Part shown: positions 41,883-51,683 of the stretch, one piece after another
Numbering within the stretch: the first letter of the stretch is position 1
Layout: the number at the start of each line of letters is the position of its first letter
Source of the DNA: Acarospora socialis
Taxonomy: Eukaryota; Ascomycota; Lecanoromycetes; Acarosporales; Acarosporaceae
Direction of reading: 5' to 3'
Assembly: GCA_025617375.2 (NCBI GenBank)
Contig: JAMYGW020000003.1
Span: 868,001-932,000 of the forward strand
Length of the DNA: 64,000 bases
The notes under the pieces: generated by a model
Told to the model about the DNA's origin: nothing
Seen by the model: the letters and a program-made list of their open reading frames with translations, nothing else
Databases searched by the model: none
Translations under genes and position numbers: made by a program

Positions 41883-42527
41883 TCATGATTGAGCCTTTGG
41901 CGGAAAAGTCGAAGATCGCTTCTTTCCATCTCGACTTAATCGGACATACGTGAGTGTATTCAGAGACGTCCAGTCTCCCATCCAACTCTCAAGCCGGGCT
42001 ACGTTATCTGGATCCTCCAGATCTGGGATCCAGAAACCAGTATCATACTCCCTGTTCTCCGTATCTCTCCGTTGTTTCAGCAGATCTACTCTCGTACTCG
42101 ACGGCCGTCCTGGTCTGCGCTCTGTCCGTAGCTTTGCCAGCTCTTCGTCATCTCGTGTTATGTAGCTGTCGTTTGTCAGATTGCGGATCCCATTGGAGCT
42201 TGTGGAGCTGAAAGGACCTCTCGATCAGACTGTGGACCACCTCCAAAGGCACTGGAGTTTGGATTTCTCTTGTCTCTTGCTGGAAGAAAGCGACCCGCTG
42301 TACTAGAAAGCATAAGTATAAGTAATATTCGACGAGGAAGAGGATTACCACAACGTACTATGAGGTTGGTTGACTTTGGCTCTAGCAGCTGACAGCTTGG
42401 CTAATTTGTCGTCCCTGGCGCCAGCACGCCGCAGTCTCTGGGCATCTCGACTATTCTCGTTCAAAGAGTTTATGTTTCCACGCTTCTTGCTAATCTTCTT
42501 GTGAACCTTTGCCAGACTTTTGGGCAT
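41883..42527 (-). CDS. TMA16: translation machinery-associated protein TMA16
   Basis: Exons 42527-42359, 42302-42218 and 42165-41883 give 178 aa. MPKSLAKVHKKISKKRG, NENSRDAQRLRRAGARDDKL, NQPHIQRVAFFQQETRE, HSLIESYITRDDEELAKLRT, ERRPGRPSSTRVDLLKQR, YDTGFWIPDLED and WMGDWTSLNTLTYVRL follow the Tma16 family from end to end. Tma16 binds nuclear pre-60S particles late in ribosome assembly. All three exons are needed; exon 2 alone reads into a false stop. Confidence 0.92.
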
Positions 42528-42909
42528 GTTGTAGGTCGTAGATTAGAGAATCTGAAAAGCTCTGAACAACTCCGGACTAAGGTGGTTATCCCACCTCATA
42601 AATCGGGCAGAATCTTCACCGCCCGTTTCGCTTAACATGAGACCTGTGTCGGCCGTTCTTTCCTCAACGCGTTCTTGCGCGTTGGCCTTGTGAAGGAAGG
42701 TGATGACCAGCCATGGCAGACTAATAAACACTCTGTCGCATAATATCGTTGTTTATTCTTTGCAACCTCTCCGCTCCACAGTAGTGCTCAGCTGTCCGCT
42801 CAAAACAGCCAAAGATGCTATTTTAGATATCATTTGCAGATCCTTCAGTGTGTAAACAAAGCATCAATACTGCCGGCACTGCCTCCGGTGCAATTCAGTT
42901 CGTCCCACA
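42528..42909. promoter_or_regulatory. divergent promoter region TMA16 / EXO1
   Basis: 382 bp between start codons. CGCGTT/ACGCGT-like sites (AACGCGTTCTTGCGCG at about 42666-42681) resemble the MCB box (ACGCGT) used by MBF for G1/S genes, which would suit EXO1. This is a weak match. Confidence 0.4.
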
Positions 42910-45343
42910 ATGGGTATCTCAGGTAGAACATGTGCACAAGTGACTATTGAAAGATACTGATCGCATCTTAGGCCTCTTGCCCCTCCTCAAGTCAATACAG
43001 AAGCCCTGCAATCTCAAGAAGTTCGCTGGGAAAACAATTGGAGTTGACGCCTATGGCTGGCTACATCGAGGAACGGTGGCTTGTGCCATTGATCTTGCTT
43101 TCGACAAGCCCACCACTAAGTAAGTTAGACCCAAATTAACATTTGCAAGCGGAACCTTATGGTACCTCAGATACGTGGACTTCGCCATGAATCGAGTACG
43201 GATGCTGATCCACTTCGGCGTCATTCCATATCTGGTCTTTGACGGTGACTACCTCCCCAGCAAGGCAGCCACAGAGGACAGTCGTGCCAAGAGACGAGAG
43301 GAAAGCAAGCGATTGGGTCTCGAATTGTACAAGCTCGGCAAGATCTCGCAAGCACACCTCGAGTTGCAGAAGGCTGTTGATGTCACTCCACAAATGGCAA
43401 GGCAACTGATTGAAGAGCTGAAGTGGCTCAATGTTCAGTACCTAGTTGCGCCCTACGAGGCCGATGCCCAGCTCGCGTATCTTGAACGTAAGGGGATCAT
43501 CGACGGCATCATTTCCGAGGACTCGGATCTCCTCGTGTTCGGCGCGCAGAGCCTCCTGACCAAACTGGACCAATATGGTGACTGTGTTGAAATCAACCGG
43601 AAGGACTTCACCGCTTGTCGAGAGATTAGCCTGGTCGGCTGGACGGACGAGGAATTCCGACGGATGGCTATCCTTAGTGGATGTGATTACTTGTCAAGCA
43701 TCAACAAGATGGGGTTGAAGACCGCATATCGACTCGTTCGGAAGCACAAGACGATCGAGAAGATTCTTCGGATGCTTCAATTCGACGGTCAATACCGTGT
43801 ACCGACCGGGTATTTGGAGGCTTTCCGGCAGGCTGAGCTGACTTTCTTGCATCAAAGAGTGTTCTGCCCTCTAGCAAACAGCCTCGTGTTGAATACTGAC
43901 GTTGACGGCAATGTTAAGGAGGCGGACATGCCTTTCATTGGTAGCGTTGTCGAGCAGGACATCGCGATAGGAGTTGCGCGCGGCGACCTTCATCCCATGA
44001 CCAAGGCTGAGCTTTGCTTCGACAGCCGCAACAGAGCAATCCCTATCACTCCTCGGACATGTACCTCTAAAAAGCAAACATCGAGTACATTATCGGACCT
44101 GAAAGTGAAGAAGCCCATTGATTCATTCTTCAAGCCGAAACGTACACCACTGGCTGAGTTGGATCCAAATAGCTTCACACCATCACCAAGTCAGCAACGT
44201 CTGCTGCAACGAGCTTCCGGATCCTGGGTATCTAGTGCAGTCCGATCTGGGACATCTGCAGTACGATCGACTATGTCGCCGACAGTATCAATGCTTCCCA
44301 CACCAAGGTCACAGCCCACCAGATCTCAGCCATTACATAGTCTGCCTCCGCGCCAATCAATGTCGCTATCTTATCCATCGAAGCGTCAACGATTATGCTC
44401 GGATGCCACGGCTGAAATAGAGTCGGTCAAGACTCCAACTACTGAGTGTGAAAGAAGCCGTTTCTTCACGTCCTCGATAACGGGTCCTAGTCCATTGGTT
44501 CGTAAGGTTGGGTATGGGAAGAAGGCGAACCGACCTGATGTCAATATCTGGTCGGATGATTCAATCGAAGATGTTATGGCAGGCTTGCCCGACGTTTCTG
44601 AAATTCCCCAATCGATCAAGAGAGGGAAATTGACAGTATTTGCAGAGGACACCGCTGATGGAGCTGAGCAAAAGCGCACAGCTTGCGAAACTGAGAAATC
44701 ACCAACCCCAGTGGAGGCCTCCGGACTTTCCGCACGGATTAGAACAGGAACGAACGCATCTCGAGGAATGGCGTCGAAAGATACTCCTACAAGTTTAAGT
44801 CCCAGCTCTATGCCACCGCAATCAGCTACGAAAAACTTGGATGATCACGTACCCGCGGAGCTCAGGGCCTTGAAAGAGAAGTTCTCCTACAAGCAACCGT
44901 CTGGGCACTTGAATGGAAAAACAACAAAGGAGCGCAAGGAATGCGGCAGACTGGTAACTCGGCGTCCATCTGTAGCGCGAGCGGGGGGAACGGAATGGCA
45001 GGCGGAAGCCCGCCCTTCGCCCATTCAACCCAAGTCACAGCGCCGGGTAACAAGGACGCCACTGCAGCGATTCGCTGCCAATGCGTTGCAGAGACCCAAT
45101 GCTTCCAGTGCACCAGTTCCAACAACGGACGTTGCAGTTGCAGCTGCCGTAAAAACACCTCCATCCAGTCCAGGACCTGTTATCCACGATAAAGTGGGCA
45201 GTGTGTCGTTTACGGGGTCAACCCTTACCAACGGCAGCGAAGATCTGATCGTTCCTGAGAGTGAGTATGAAAGTGAAGTGGAGGAAGCACCGGAGCCGAT
45301 TCTGAACCTTGGAAGGTTTGCCTTCAACGCGACCTGTGCTTGA
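42910..45343 (+). CDS. EXO1: exonuclease 1 (Rad2/XPG family)
   Basis: Exons 42910-42922 (13 nt), 42972-43119 and 43171-45343 give 777 aa. MGISGLLPLLKSIQKPCNLK opens the XPG-N domain; metal-binding acidic residues lie in GVDAYGWLH, YLVFDGD, VAPYEADAQLAYL, GIISEDSDLLVFG and ILSGCDYLSSINKMGLKTA, the last being the helix-two-turn-helix. The C-terminal 400 residues are disordered, with a PIP-like DSFFKP segment (IDSFFKPKR). Exo1 degrades 5' ends during double-strand-break resection and mismatch repair. The tiny first exon is firm because MGISG joins in phase. Confidence 0.94.
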
Positions 45344-46330
45344 AGAGAAGTAATGAGAGGAGTAGCCTTGTGGCAGCGGATGGATAGGTTCGGACTGGGT
45401 TGGCGCAGACTTCAATGCCGGTTTTCACACTAAGTTGGGAGCGGCGCACAGGCGGACTAAGGGTTAATTAGCAGGGAATTGTATTAGCTAATGGCAAGGA
45501 GTACCTTGTATAAATGAGCAAATCAGTCTCATTTGATTTATATGTCGTAGCGTGTGACTGCCTGGCTCTTCAACGTTGCCAAACTACCTATACGTTTAGA
45601 GAGTGGCTTTACAAGAAGCCTTTCCTGGAATCAGTGGCTTGAAACACGTGGATTGATATGCTAATTTGGTAACTCCCGCTCCCGAAAAGCTTATCTTCTT
45701 AGCGTCGCCCCAGAAACGTGGAAGCGAGCTCGAGATGAGTGGTCTAGCGAGAGGCTCTGGCTGCTGTTGCTGGGTCGATACCAGATGTTTTGGTGACGTT
45801 TCGCTTACCCCGAAAATACTTCCTTCCCAGCCTCATGCCAGCCACCGCATTCTCACTAGAACACCCAACCTCTTTTCAATCTCAACGACTAGCTACATCG
45901 GAGAGTTCGGAAGATCTACTAGACAATTCTTGGTGGAGGACATCATCTTGAGATAGCTACTACACTACCTTTCAATATCCTTTGCGTGTGGTGAATCCCC
46001 AATCTGACGATATTGCATAACCTGCAGTTCTTGACGACGCCCTCTTTACCCGACCGTCACGGACTTTACATTCCTCGCTTCCAGAGTTCGTGTTCTTCGC
46101 AACAGCACCGTCTCTGCATTCCTCGATTGAATACCGTCTAGCGGTCTTGTTTTACGTCTCTCGAGTTCCGAATCTACAAATTGGGGCTAGGGTTGAGTTT
46201 TGGAATATTCTCAGGGAACTGAAGGGGACGACTTTCGGGCATCTTCCTTCTCGGAGGGCCGAGGAGTGAAGACGTTGGGTGGAAGGTCGGACACCAGAAG
46301 TGGAGGTAGCACAGGAAGACAGGAGTCGCA
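45344..46330. other. intergenic region EXO1 / FIG1
   Basis: 987 bp containing the EXO1 3' flank and the FIG1 promoter and leader. Open frames at 45666-45956 (plus) and 46152-46451 (minus) show no family similarity. An ACGCCCTCTTTACC-type pyrimidine-rich leader precedes FIG1. Confidence 0.4.
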
Positions 46331-47356
46331 ATGGCAAACATACGGTTTGCCGTCGGCGCACGGCGTACGTCACACTCCTCAGCGCAACGAGCTCTGAGCG
46401 GCGAGACTGACACTTCCGACAGGGCTGATACCAGCACTCGGCTACCACCATGTCCTCATGATCCTGATCGCCATCGCCATAATACTACTCTGTAAGGCCC
46501 TACCCACCCGCCTCTCCACACACACGAACCCAACGCTAACAAAACCTCCCTTACAGCCCTTCTCCTCGCCGGCTGCTCATCCTCCTCACCCCTAATACCC
46601 GGCATCTTTCTAATATCTCTCTACTACCAAAAATACCCCCCCACATTCGACCCGGCGCAAGTGGACCCAGGCGTGACGACGGCCATCGCCAACATCGTCG
46701 GTCGCGCCCAGCTCGAGGTCCGCGTCGGCTACTTCGGCATCTGCATCAACCCGGACGGCGGCGCCTTTCTGTGCTCGAACAACGCCAGCTCGCTCGCCAG
46801 CCAGATTAGCGTCGACCAGGACCCGCTGAACTTGATCTGGGTGGCTAGCACGTTCAAGGACTCCATCGTCTTTCCTTATCTAATGTACGTTCTCTCCGTT
46901 CTATCCTTCCCTTCTCCTCATCGGCCTTCAAACGGCCCGGAGTGGTCCCAGCGACGCTAACAACACCCTCCCCGTACTCGCAGAATCGTCGCCATCATCC
47001 TCGCCTTCGTCTGCTTCCTCCTCCTCGCCACCTTCCCCGGCTGGCACGAAGAATCCGACGACGGCTCCGTCCGCGACGTCAAGCCCTTCCCCTCCCGCCC
47101 CGTCTCGCAAGCGGCGCTGGCCCTGATCTTCGTCGCCTCCGTCTTCGTGCTCGTGTCCGTCCTCTGGCAGCACACGGCCTCGGTCGGCGCCAGCACCATC
47201 GCGCAGGACCTCGGCAACGGCAGCGTCGTGTCGGGCGTGGGCACGACGGCCATGGTGCTGGGCTGGTTCGGGTTCGCGCTGCTTATCATCGTCACGATCG
47301 GCTTGTTGGTGATGATTTTGAGTATCAGTTTGTTTGAAAAGTTGACGGATGAATGA
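46331..47356 (+). CDS. FIG1: Fig1-domain membrane protein (Ca2+ influx / cell fusion)
   Basis: Exons 46331-46364, 46423-46491, 46557-46884 and 46984-47356 give 267 aa. The N-terminus MANIRFAVGARRRLIPALGY leads into TM1 (VLMILIAIAIILLSLLLAGC). The extracellular loop has VRVGYFGICINPDGGAFLCS, the conserved Gly/Cys pattern of Fig1. TM2 (LIIVAIILAFVCFLLLATFPG), TM3 (AALALIFVASVFVLVSVLW) and TM4 (FGFALLIIVTIGLLVMILSI) follow. Fig1 proteins are four-TM regulators of low-affinity Ca2+ uptake and membrane fusion in mating. Exons 1 and 2 are short and absent from simple open frames; they were placed from GTACGT..CAG and GTAAGG..CAG junctions that match the family N-terminus. Confidence 0.86.
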
Positions 47357-47945
47357 TGAAGGGGTTGAGGAGGGGGTTGGGGAAGAGAGAGAGAGTGTGT
47401 GTTTGCAAGATTGCAATTCGAGCGAGCGATATACACATGATTTTCAGTCCCTGGCATCTTGTTTGAGAAGCGTGGCATCTGGATGATTGGTTGGACGAAC
47501 CACTTCGCTCGACCGAGAGCGAGCAAGCGTGCGCCGCTCCGAAGCCGAAATGATTCGATTCGATTCGATACGATACGACATACCCACTTTATTTCCCGCA
47601 TCCTTTCTCATCTACGAGCGTCGAATCGTGGCATTTACAGCGGGTCTGGACTTCCCTTTCTGGCGCAGATACACTGTATATAGGATTTGGTCGATCCGAT
47701 ACGGCATGGACTGAGAGAGTGGCTAGGTTCGACTGGCTATGGAAAGCTGCAGTTCTGGTCTCGATTGCGAATGTCGAGAGGTTATGCTGCTGTTTGTAAA
47801 GAGACAGATCTGTGATTTCCGACGCGCGATAGGCGTCTGCCGTCCCGTGTACGATGCCTGTGCCGCTGTCTCGCTCACTATGCCTCGGAAGATGGATGAA
47901 AGGCGATATAGAGAAGTAACGTTGATTCAACTGTAATTGATCTTC
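47357..47945. other. convergent intergenic region FIG1 / SAK gene
   Basis: 589 bp with two 3' flanks. A short GA run (GAGAGAGAGTGTGTG) lies at 47386-47402 and an ATTCGATTCGATTCGATACG run at about 47552-47571. No gene was recognised. Confidence 0.45.
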
Positions 47946-50033
47946 CTAGTAGTTATTATACGGCAGCCCCATGCCCGACCCTGTCCGTCCATTCCCGTTA
48001 ATATTCACAAGCGAAACGCCACCCCCCGGCAGGAAAGTAGTACTATATGGTCCCTGCTCCGCACCCGCACCCTGATTCCCACCATCATCGTACGAAGGCT
48101 GCACGCTCTGAAACGCGTTGCCTTGTCCGTATCCCCCTCCCCCTCCTCCTCCTCCTCCTCCTCCGCGGCTGTTATCGCCCATATCGTCGAGCGATCTGTA
48201 ATTCCCATAACCACCTCCTCCGCTACCGCCGCCTCCACCGCCGCCTCTCCCCCTCCCTCCTCGTCCTCCGCCGCCGCGGTTATGGTTGTTGCCGCGACCG
48301 CCTCGGCCACCTCGCTGACCGCCACCACCTCCGCCTCCACGTCCACGGTTCTGGTTATTCCCGCGGTATCCGCCGCCGTTCGCTCCCGCCCCTCCGCCGC
48401 TTGTTCTCCTGTTGTCGTCGGGTCCACCGAGACGGTAGTGATGATGGTGCTGATGATTGTGATGCTGGTTCTGCGAGGCATAATTCTGAAAATGGTAACC
48501 CTCCTCCTGCGGATGGCGTCTCTTATTGCTCTTATTTGCGAATAGTTTCTCCCACTCATTCTCGCCCTCCAATTCCTCTTCCACGCGCAACTGCACCTTC
48601 TCGCCGACGACGGTGTCGAAGACGAAGGCCTTGTCTGGCGCCACCGGCTGCCAGTTCTGGATCCGACCGGCGTCGATCGGCCGCGCGCCTTTTCGTAGTG
48701 CGAGGACGACGATCGGAACTGGGTTCTCCGTGTAGTATTTCTCGTTCTCCGGCACCGGCGAGACGCGCGCGGCCCAGATCTTGTTCTCGTACACGGCCGT
48801 GCCTGTGACTTGCCAGGTCAGGGTTTTGCCGATGCCGCCGACCTTGTCGAGGATGGATTTCGGGCATGGGCGTGGCGTGATGAGGATGTTGTTGGCGAGG
48901 AACTTGATTTCGCTTTCGGGCATGCCTTGAGGGAGGCTGATGAGGGTGAGGAGCTTGGCGGTGTCGGAGGGAGAGATTAGGTAGCCGGTGTAGAAGATGG
49001 TGCGTTTCATCTGTAGGCGACCGAACTGGGAGTGGATGCCCGATCGGACGGCATGGTTGTGAGAATTGATCATGCGTTGAACTTCGGCGGCTTCAGTGAC
49101 TGGGTCGAGGTTGGCGACGCCTTCAGCCACTTGGATGACTTCGGCTGTGATGGGTTTGCGGGGAGTTGGCGCGTTCGGGGAGAGAAGCATCTTGTTGAAC
49201 TTTTCGAAGTAGTCCCGAAAGCCTTTCACACTGTTGCATGACTTTAGCAGATGTCTTCCGCCCCTAATGAGTTTGCCACTGACTGTTTCGGTCTGTCCTC
49301 ATATACCCGTATTTCGTCCGCCTCTTTATACGTATATATCAACTCTTCCAGTAATGACTGCTTGTAGCCCATTGTACTTGCAAAACGCTGGTTGTTCGGT
49401 CCGGCCTGGGGCTTCAGGCAGACCATATGGAAATTTAGCCTCCTGCTACCGACAATGCGCTTGATCAGGTCCGCAAAATTATGCTCTCCCCTCCCAGTCA
49501 GTAAGACATTGAGAGCATCCTTCTGCTGCATGCTGAGCTCGACCAAACTGACCTACGGCGCCAGTCAGCCTTGGAACCCCAGAGACCGTTTCGCACATAC
49601 TATATGCTCGTTCCACCAGCCAGCCCATGCCCGCGACTCCTCTTTCTCGATCCCTTCGCCTGTTGACTCCAGGATATGGTGGTCATGCCACCACCCACCG
49701 TTCGCGAAGCCCTCCTGCATCTGAAGATGGCCCACTGTGGGTCCGGTCCATAGCTTGAGGTTCGGCAAGGGACTCGTAAAGACTATTTCGTATTAGACCG
49801 GGAGGGCGCACGAATAGCTACAAAGGCCAGAAGTACCCACGGGTGTTGTCAAAGTCGTAAACATGGATAGCTTTGATCTGTGAAACGGCTACGGTGTACA
49901 GGTTAGCTCTATGCAAGCGAAGTAGTAGACATTTTGAGCATCCGGACTTACGGGGAAGCTCTTTGCTTTGACAAGACCATCGCTTGAGGCGGGTGATCGT
50001 ATGAGAGGCCATCTTGCGCCCAATTGACTTCAT
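47946..50033 (-). CDS. Swiss-army-knife RNA-repair-like HAD protein with RGG/Gly tail
   Basis: Exons 50033-49952, 49888-49841, 49782-49601, 49552-49284 and 49230-47946 give 621 aa. The HAD motif I is AIHVYDFDNTLF (nucleophile Asp in DFDNT) at about residues 34-45, followed by FTSPLPNLKLWTG, GGWWHDHHIL, LLTGRGEHNFADLI, FHMVCLKPQAG, STMGYKQSLLEELI and EIRVYEDRPKHVKGFRDYF, which carry the later HAD motifs. This is the HAD_SAK family, named from comparative genomics for predicted RNA repair; biochemical function is unproven. After about residue 445 comes a Gly/Arg/Asn-rich tail with many RGG and GGGGG runs, fitting RNA binding. The true start could be MASHTITRL, seven codons downstream of 50033. 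Confidence 0.82.
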
Positions 50034-50167
50034 CGATCCGTCGTTCAGTGGCGTAATCATAGTCGCTTCCAAAAGACCGATGGTTGAGCTGAAGCCGACT
50101 TGAATGTGTAGCAGCACGAACAGCCTTCGCCTGGGTATCCTCAAGGGCTTCGAGGGTAGAAGATGCG
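50034..50167. promoter_or_regulatory. putative bidirectional promoter, SAK protein / RING protein
   Basis: 134 bp separate the two divergent ATGs chosen here. If the RING protein starts at the internal ATG at 50285, the region is 251 bp. Confidence 0.4.
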
Positions 50168-51385
50168 ATGCATCTACCCTCTACGGTAGCCGCTGACGCC
50201 ATATGCGCAGCCCACCACGATTGTGGCGATCCTCCACCCGAAGCTTCGTACTTTAATGGCGGACACACACTCCTCTACACGTACATGGAAAACCACCTTG
50301 ACATAAGACCCAATAAATCTCGAACTACCATCAAAGCGGGATCCCGCGTACTCGACAATGAACCAGCCGTCGACACCTGCGTGATCTGCCTTGAACCGGT
50401 CTCCGAACGGGCCATCACATCAGGATGCCGGCACCAAAACTTCGACTTCCTCTGCCTCGTCAGCTGGCTGCAAGAGCGACCAACATGCCCACTTTGCAAT
50501 GCATCCGTCGTAGTCGTCGAATATGACCTGCGCTCCGCAACTGGCTTCAAAACCTACACGCTCCCCCCTCCGACCAACCAGCCATCCGCTTCGACCACTG
50601 CAGCGCACTCAACGACTTCCCCCAATACTCACCAAAACCCCAGCACCACCGCACGCCACTCCTACCGACCCATCAACCGCCGGCCCAGACGCCCCTACCA
50701 GCCCCTCCCCACCTCCGCGCAAGACGCAGACGCGGCGCTCGACCGCCGCAGACACATCTACCGCCACAACCTGTACTCGCTGCACGTGGGCGCGAACCGG
50801 CTCTCGAAATACCAGACCCTAACGCCCGCCCTATTCACACAAGATCCGGAGCTCGTCTCCCGCGCGCGCAAATGGATCCGGCGCGAGCTGCAGGTCTTTT
50901 CCTTCCTCAACCCCACCACTAACCTCGACCCTACCCCTGGGCACGATAACAATGACGACGGCTCCGGCAATGGTACGAACGCTAGTAGTGATAGCCACCG
51001 CCGCGCCAACAATGCCGAATTCCTCCTCGAGTACATCGTTGCGATCCTCAAGACCGTGGACACGCAAGGCAGCGGCGGGCAGGCTGAGGATATGTTGAGC
51101 GAGTTCCTGGGCCGGGATTATACGCGCTTGTTTCTGCATGAGTTGCGGGCCTGGTTGAGGAGTCCGTATCGGGCGTTGGCGGACTGGGATCGGAATGTGC
51201 AGTATGGTGATGGGGTGCGGAAAGGGGGAAATGAGGAGGTGAGGGGTGGGAAGGGGTTGAGAGGTCGGATGGATGGGAGAAGGAGGGTTGGGTCTGATGT
51301 TGATGCTGGTGCTGGTGCTGGTGCTGCTTCGAGGGCATATAGGGAGAAGGCAAAGGGCTGGCGGAGGGAACCGTATTCGGATTAG
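50168..51385 (+). CDS. RING-finger E3 ubiquitin ligase, Topors/ICP0-like fungal family
   Basis: A single 405-codon frame. Residues 71-110 form the RING: CVICLEPVSERAITSGCRHQ, then NFDFLCLVSWLQERPTCPLC. Visible ligands are C71, C74, C87, H89, C96, C107 and C110; the usual fifth ligand two residues after H89 is Phe, a form I associate with this fungal family. The remainder is Pro/Thr-rich, then an Arg-rich helical part (RRHIYRHNLYSLHVGANRLS, LSEFLGRDYTRLFLHELRAW) that also recurs in the family. A role as E3 ligase is inferred. The N-terminal 40 residues before MENHLDIRPN are uncertain. Confidence 0.75.
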   Translation: MHLPSTVAADAICAAHHDCGDPPPEASYFNGGHTLLYTYMENHLDIRPNKSRTTIKAGSRVLDNEPAVDTCVICLEPVSERAITSGCRHQNFDFLCLVSWLQERPTCPLCNASVVVVEYDLRSATGFKTYTLPPPTNQPSASTTAAHSTTSPNTHQNPSTTARHSYRPINRRPRRPYQPLPTSAQDADAALDRRRHIYRHNLYSLHVGANRLSKYQTLTPALFTQDPELVSRARKWIRRELQVFSFLNPTTNLDPTPGHDNNDDGSGNGTNASSDSHRRANNAEFLLEYIVAILKTVDTQGSGGQAEDMLSEFLGRDYTRLFLHELRAWLRSPYRALADWDRNVQYGDGVRKGGNEEVRGGKGLRGRMDGRRRVGSDVDAGAGAGAASRAYREKAKGWRREPYSD

Positions 51386-51683
51386 CGTTTGGGGCGCGGG
51401 GGTTAGAGGCGTTCGTGAGAGGCTGGTTGGAAGATTGTGGAAGGATATACCAATAGCAGACCTTCCTATATGCGTTGCGAGCATTAAAGACACCTTTGCA
51501 TCAATCGTGCAAATTAACGCTCTTGTACATCCAACGAGCCGCACAGTACATGTATAATATATACAGAGAAAGGCATTCCTTCCGCCATCTCGCCAACCAA
51601 GCAAACCAATTACAACCATTCATCCGAAGGATATCGCTACCCAACCAATTTTCCCTTTTTCAACGCCAAATCAACTCCTCCAA
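51386..51683. other. convergent intergenic region RING / aspartic-protease-like
   Basis: 298 bp containing two 3' flanks; slightly AT-rich around 51540-51680. No other feature is seen. Confidence 0.4.

Noticed and set aside
48047-48808. 253-codon plus-strand frame opposite the SAK gene
   Set aside because: Reverse reading of the Gly/Arg-rich tail; low complexity.
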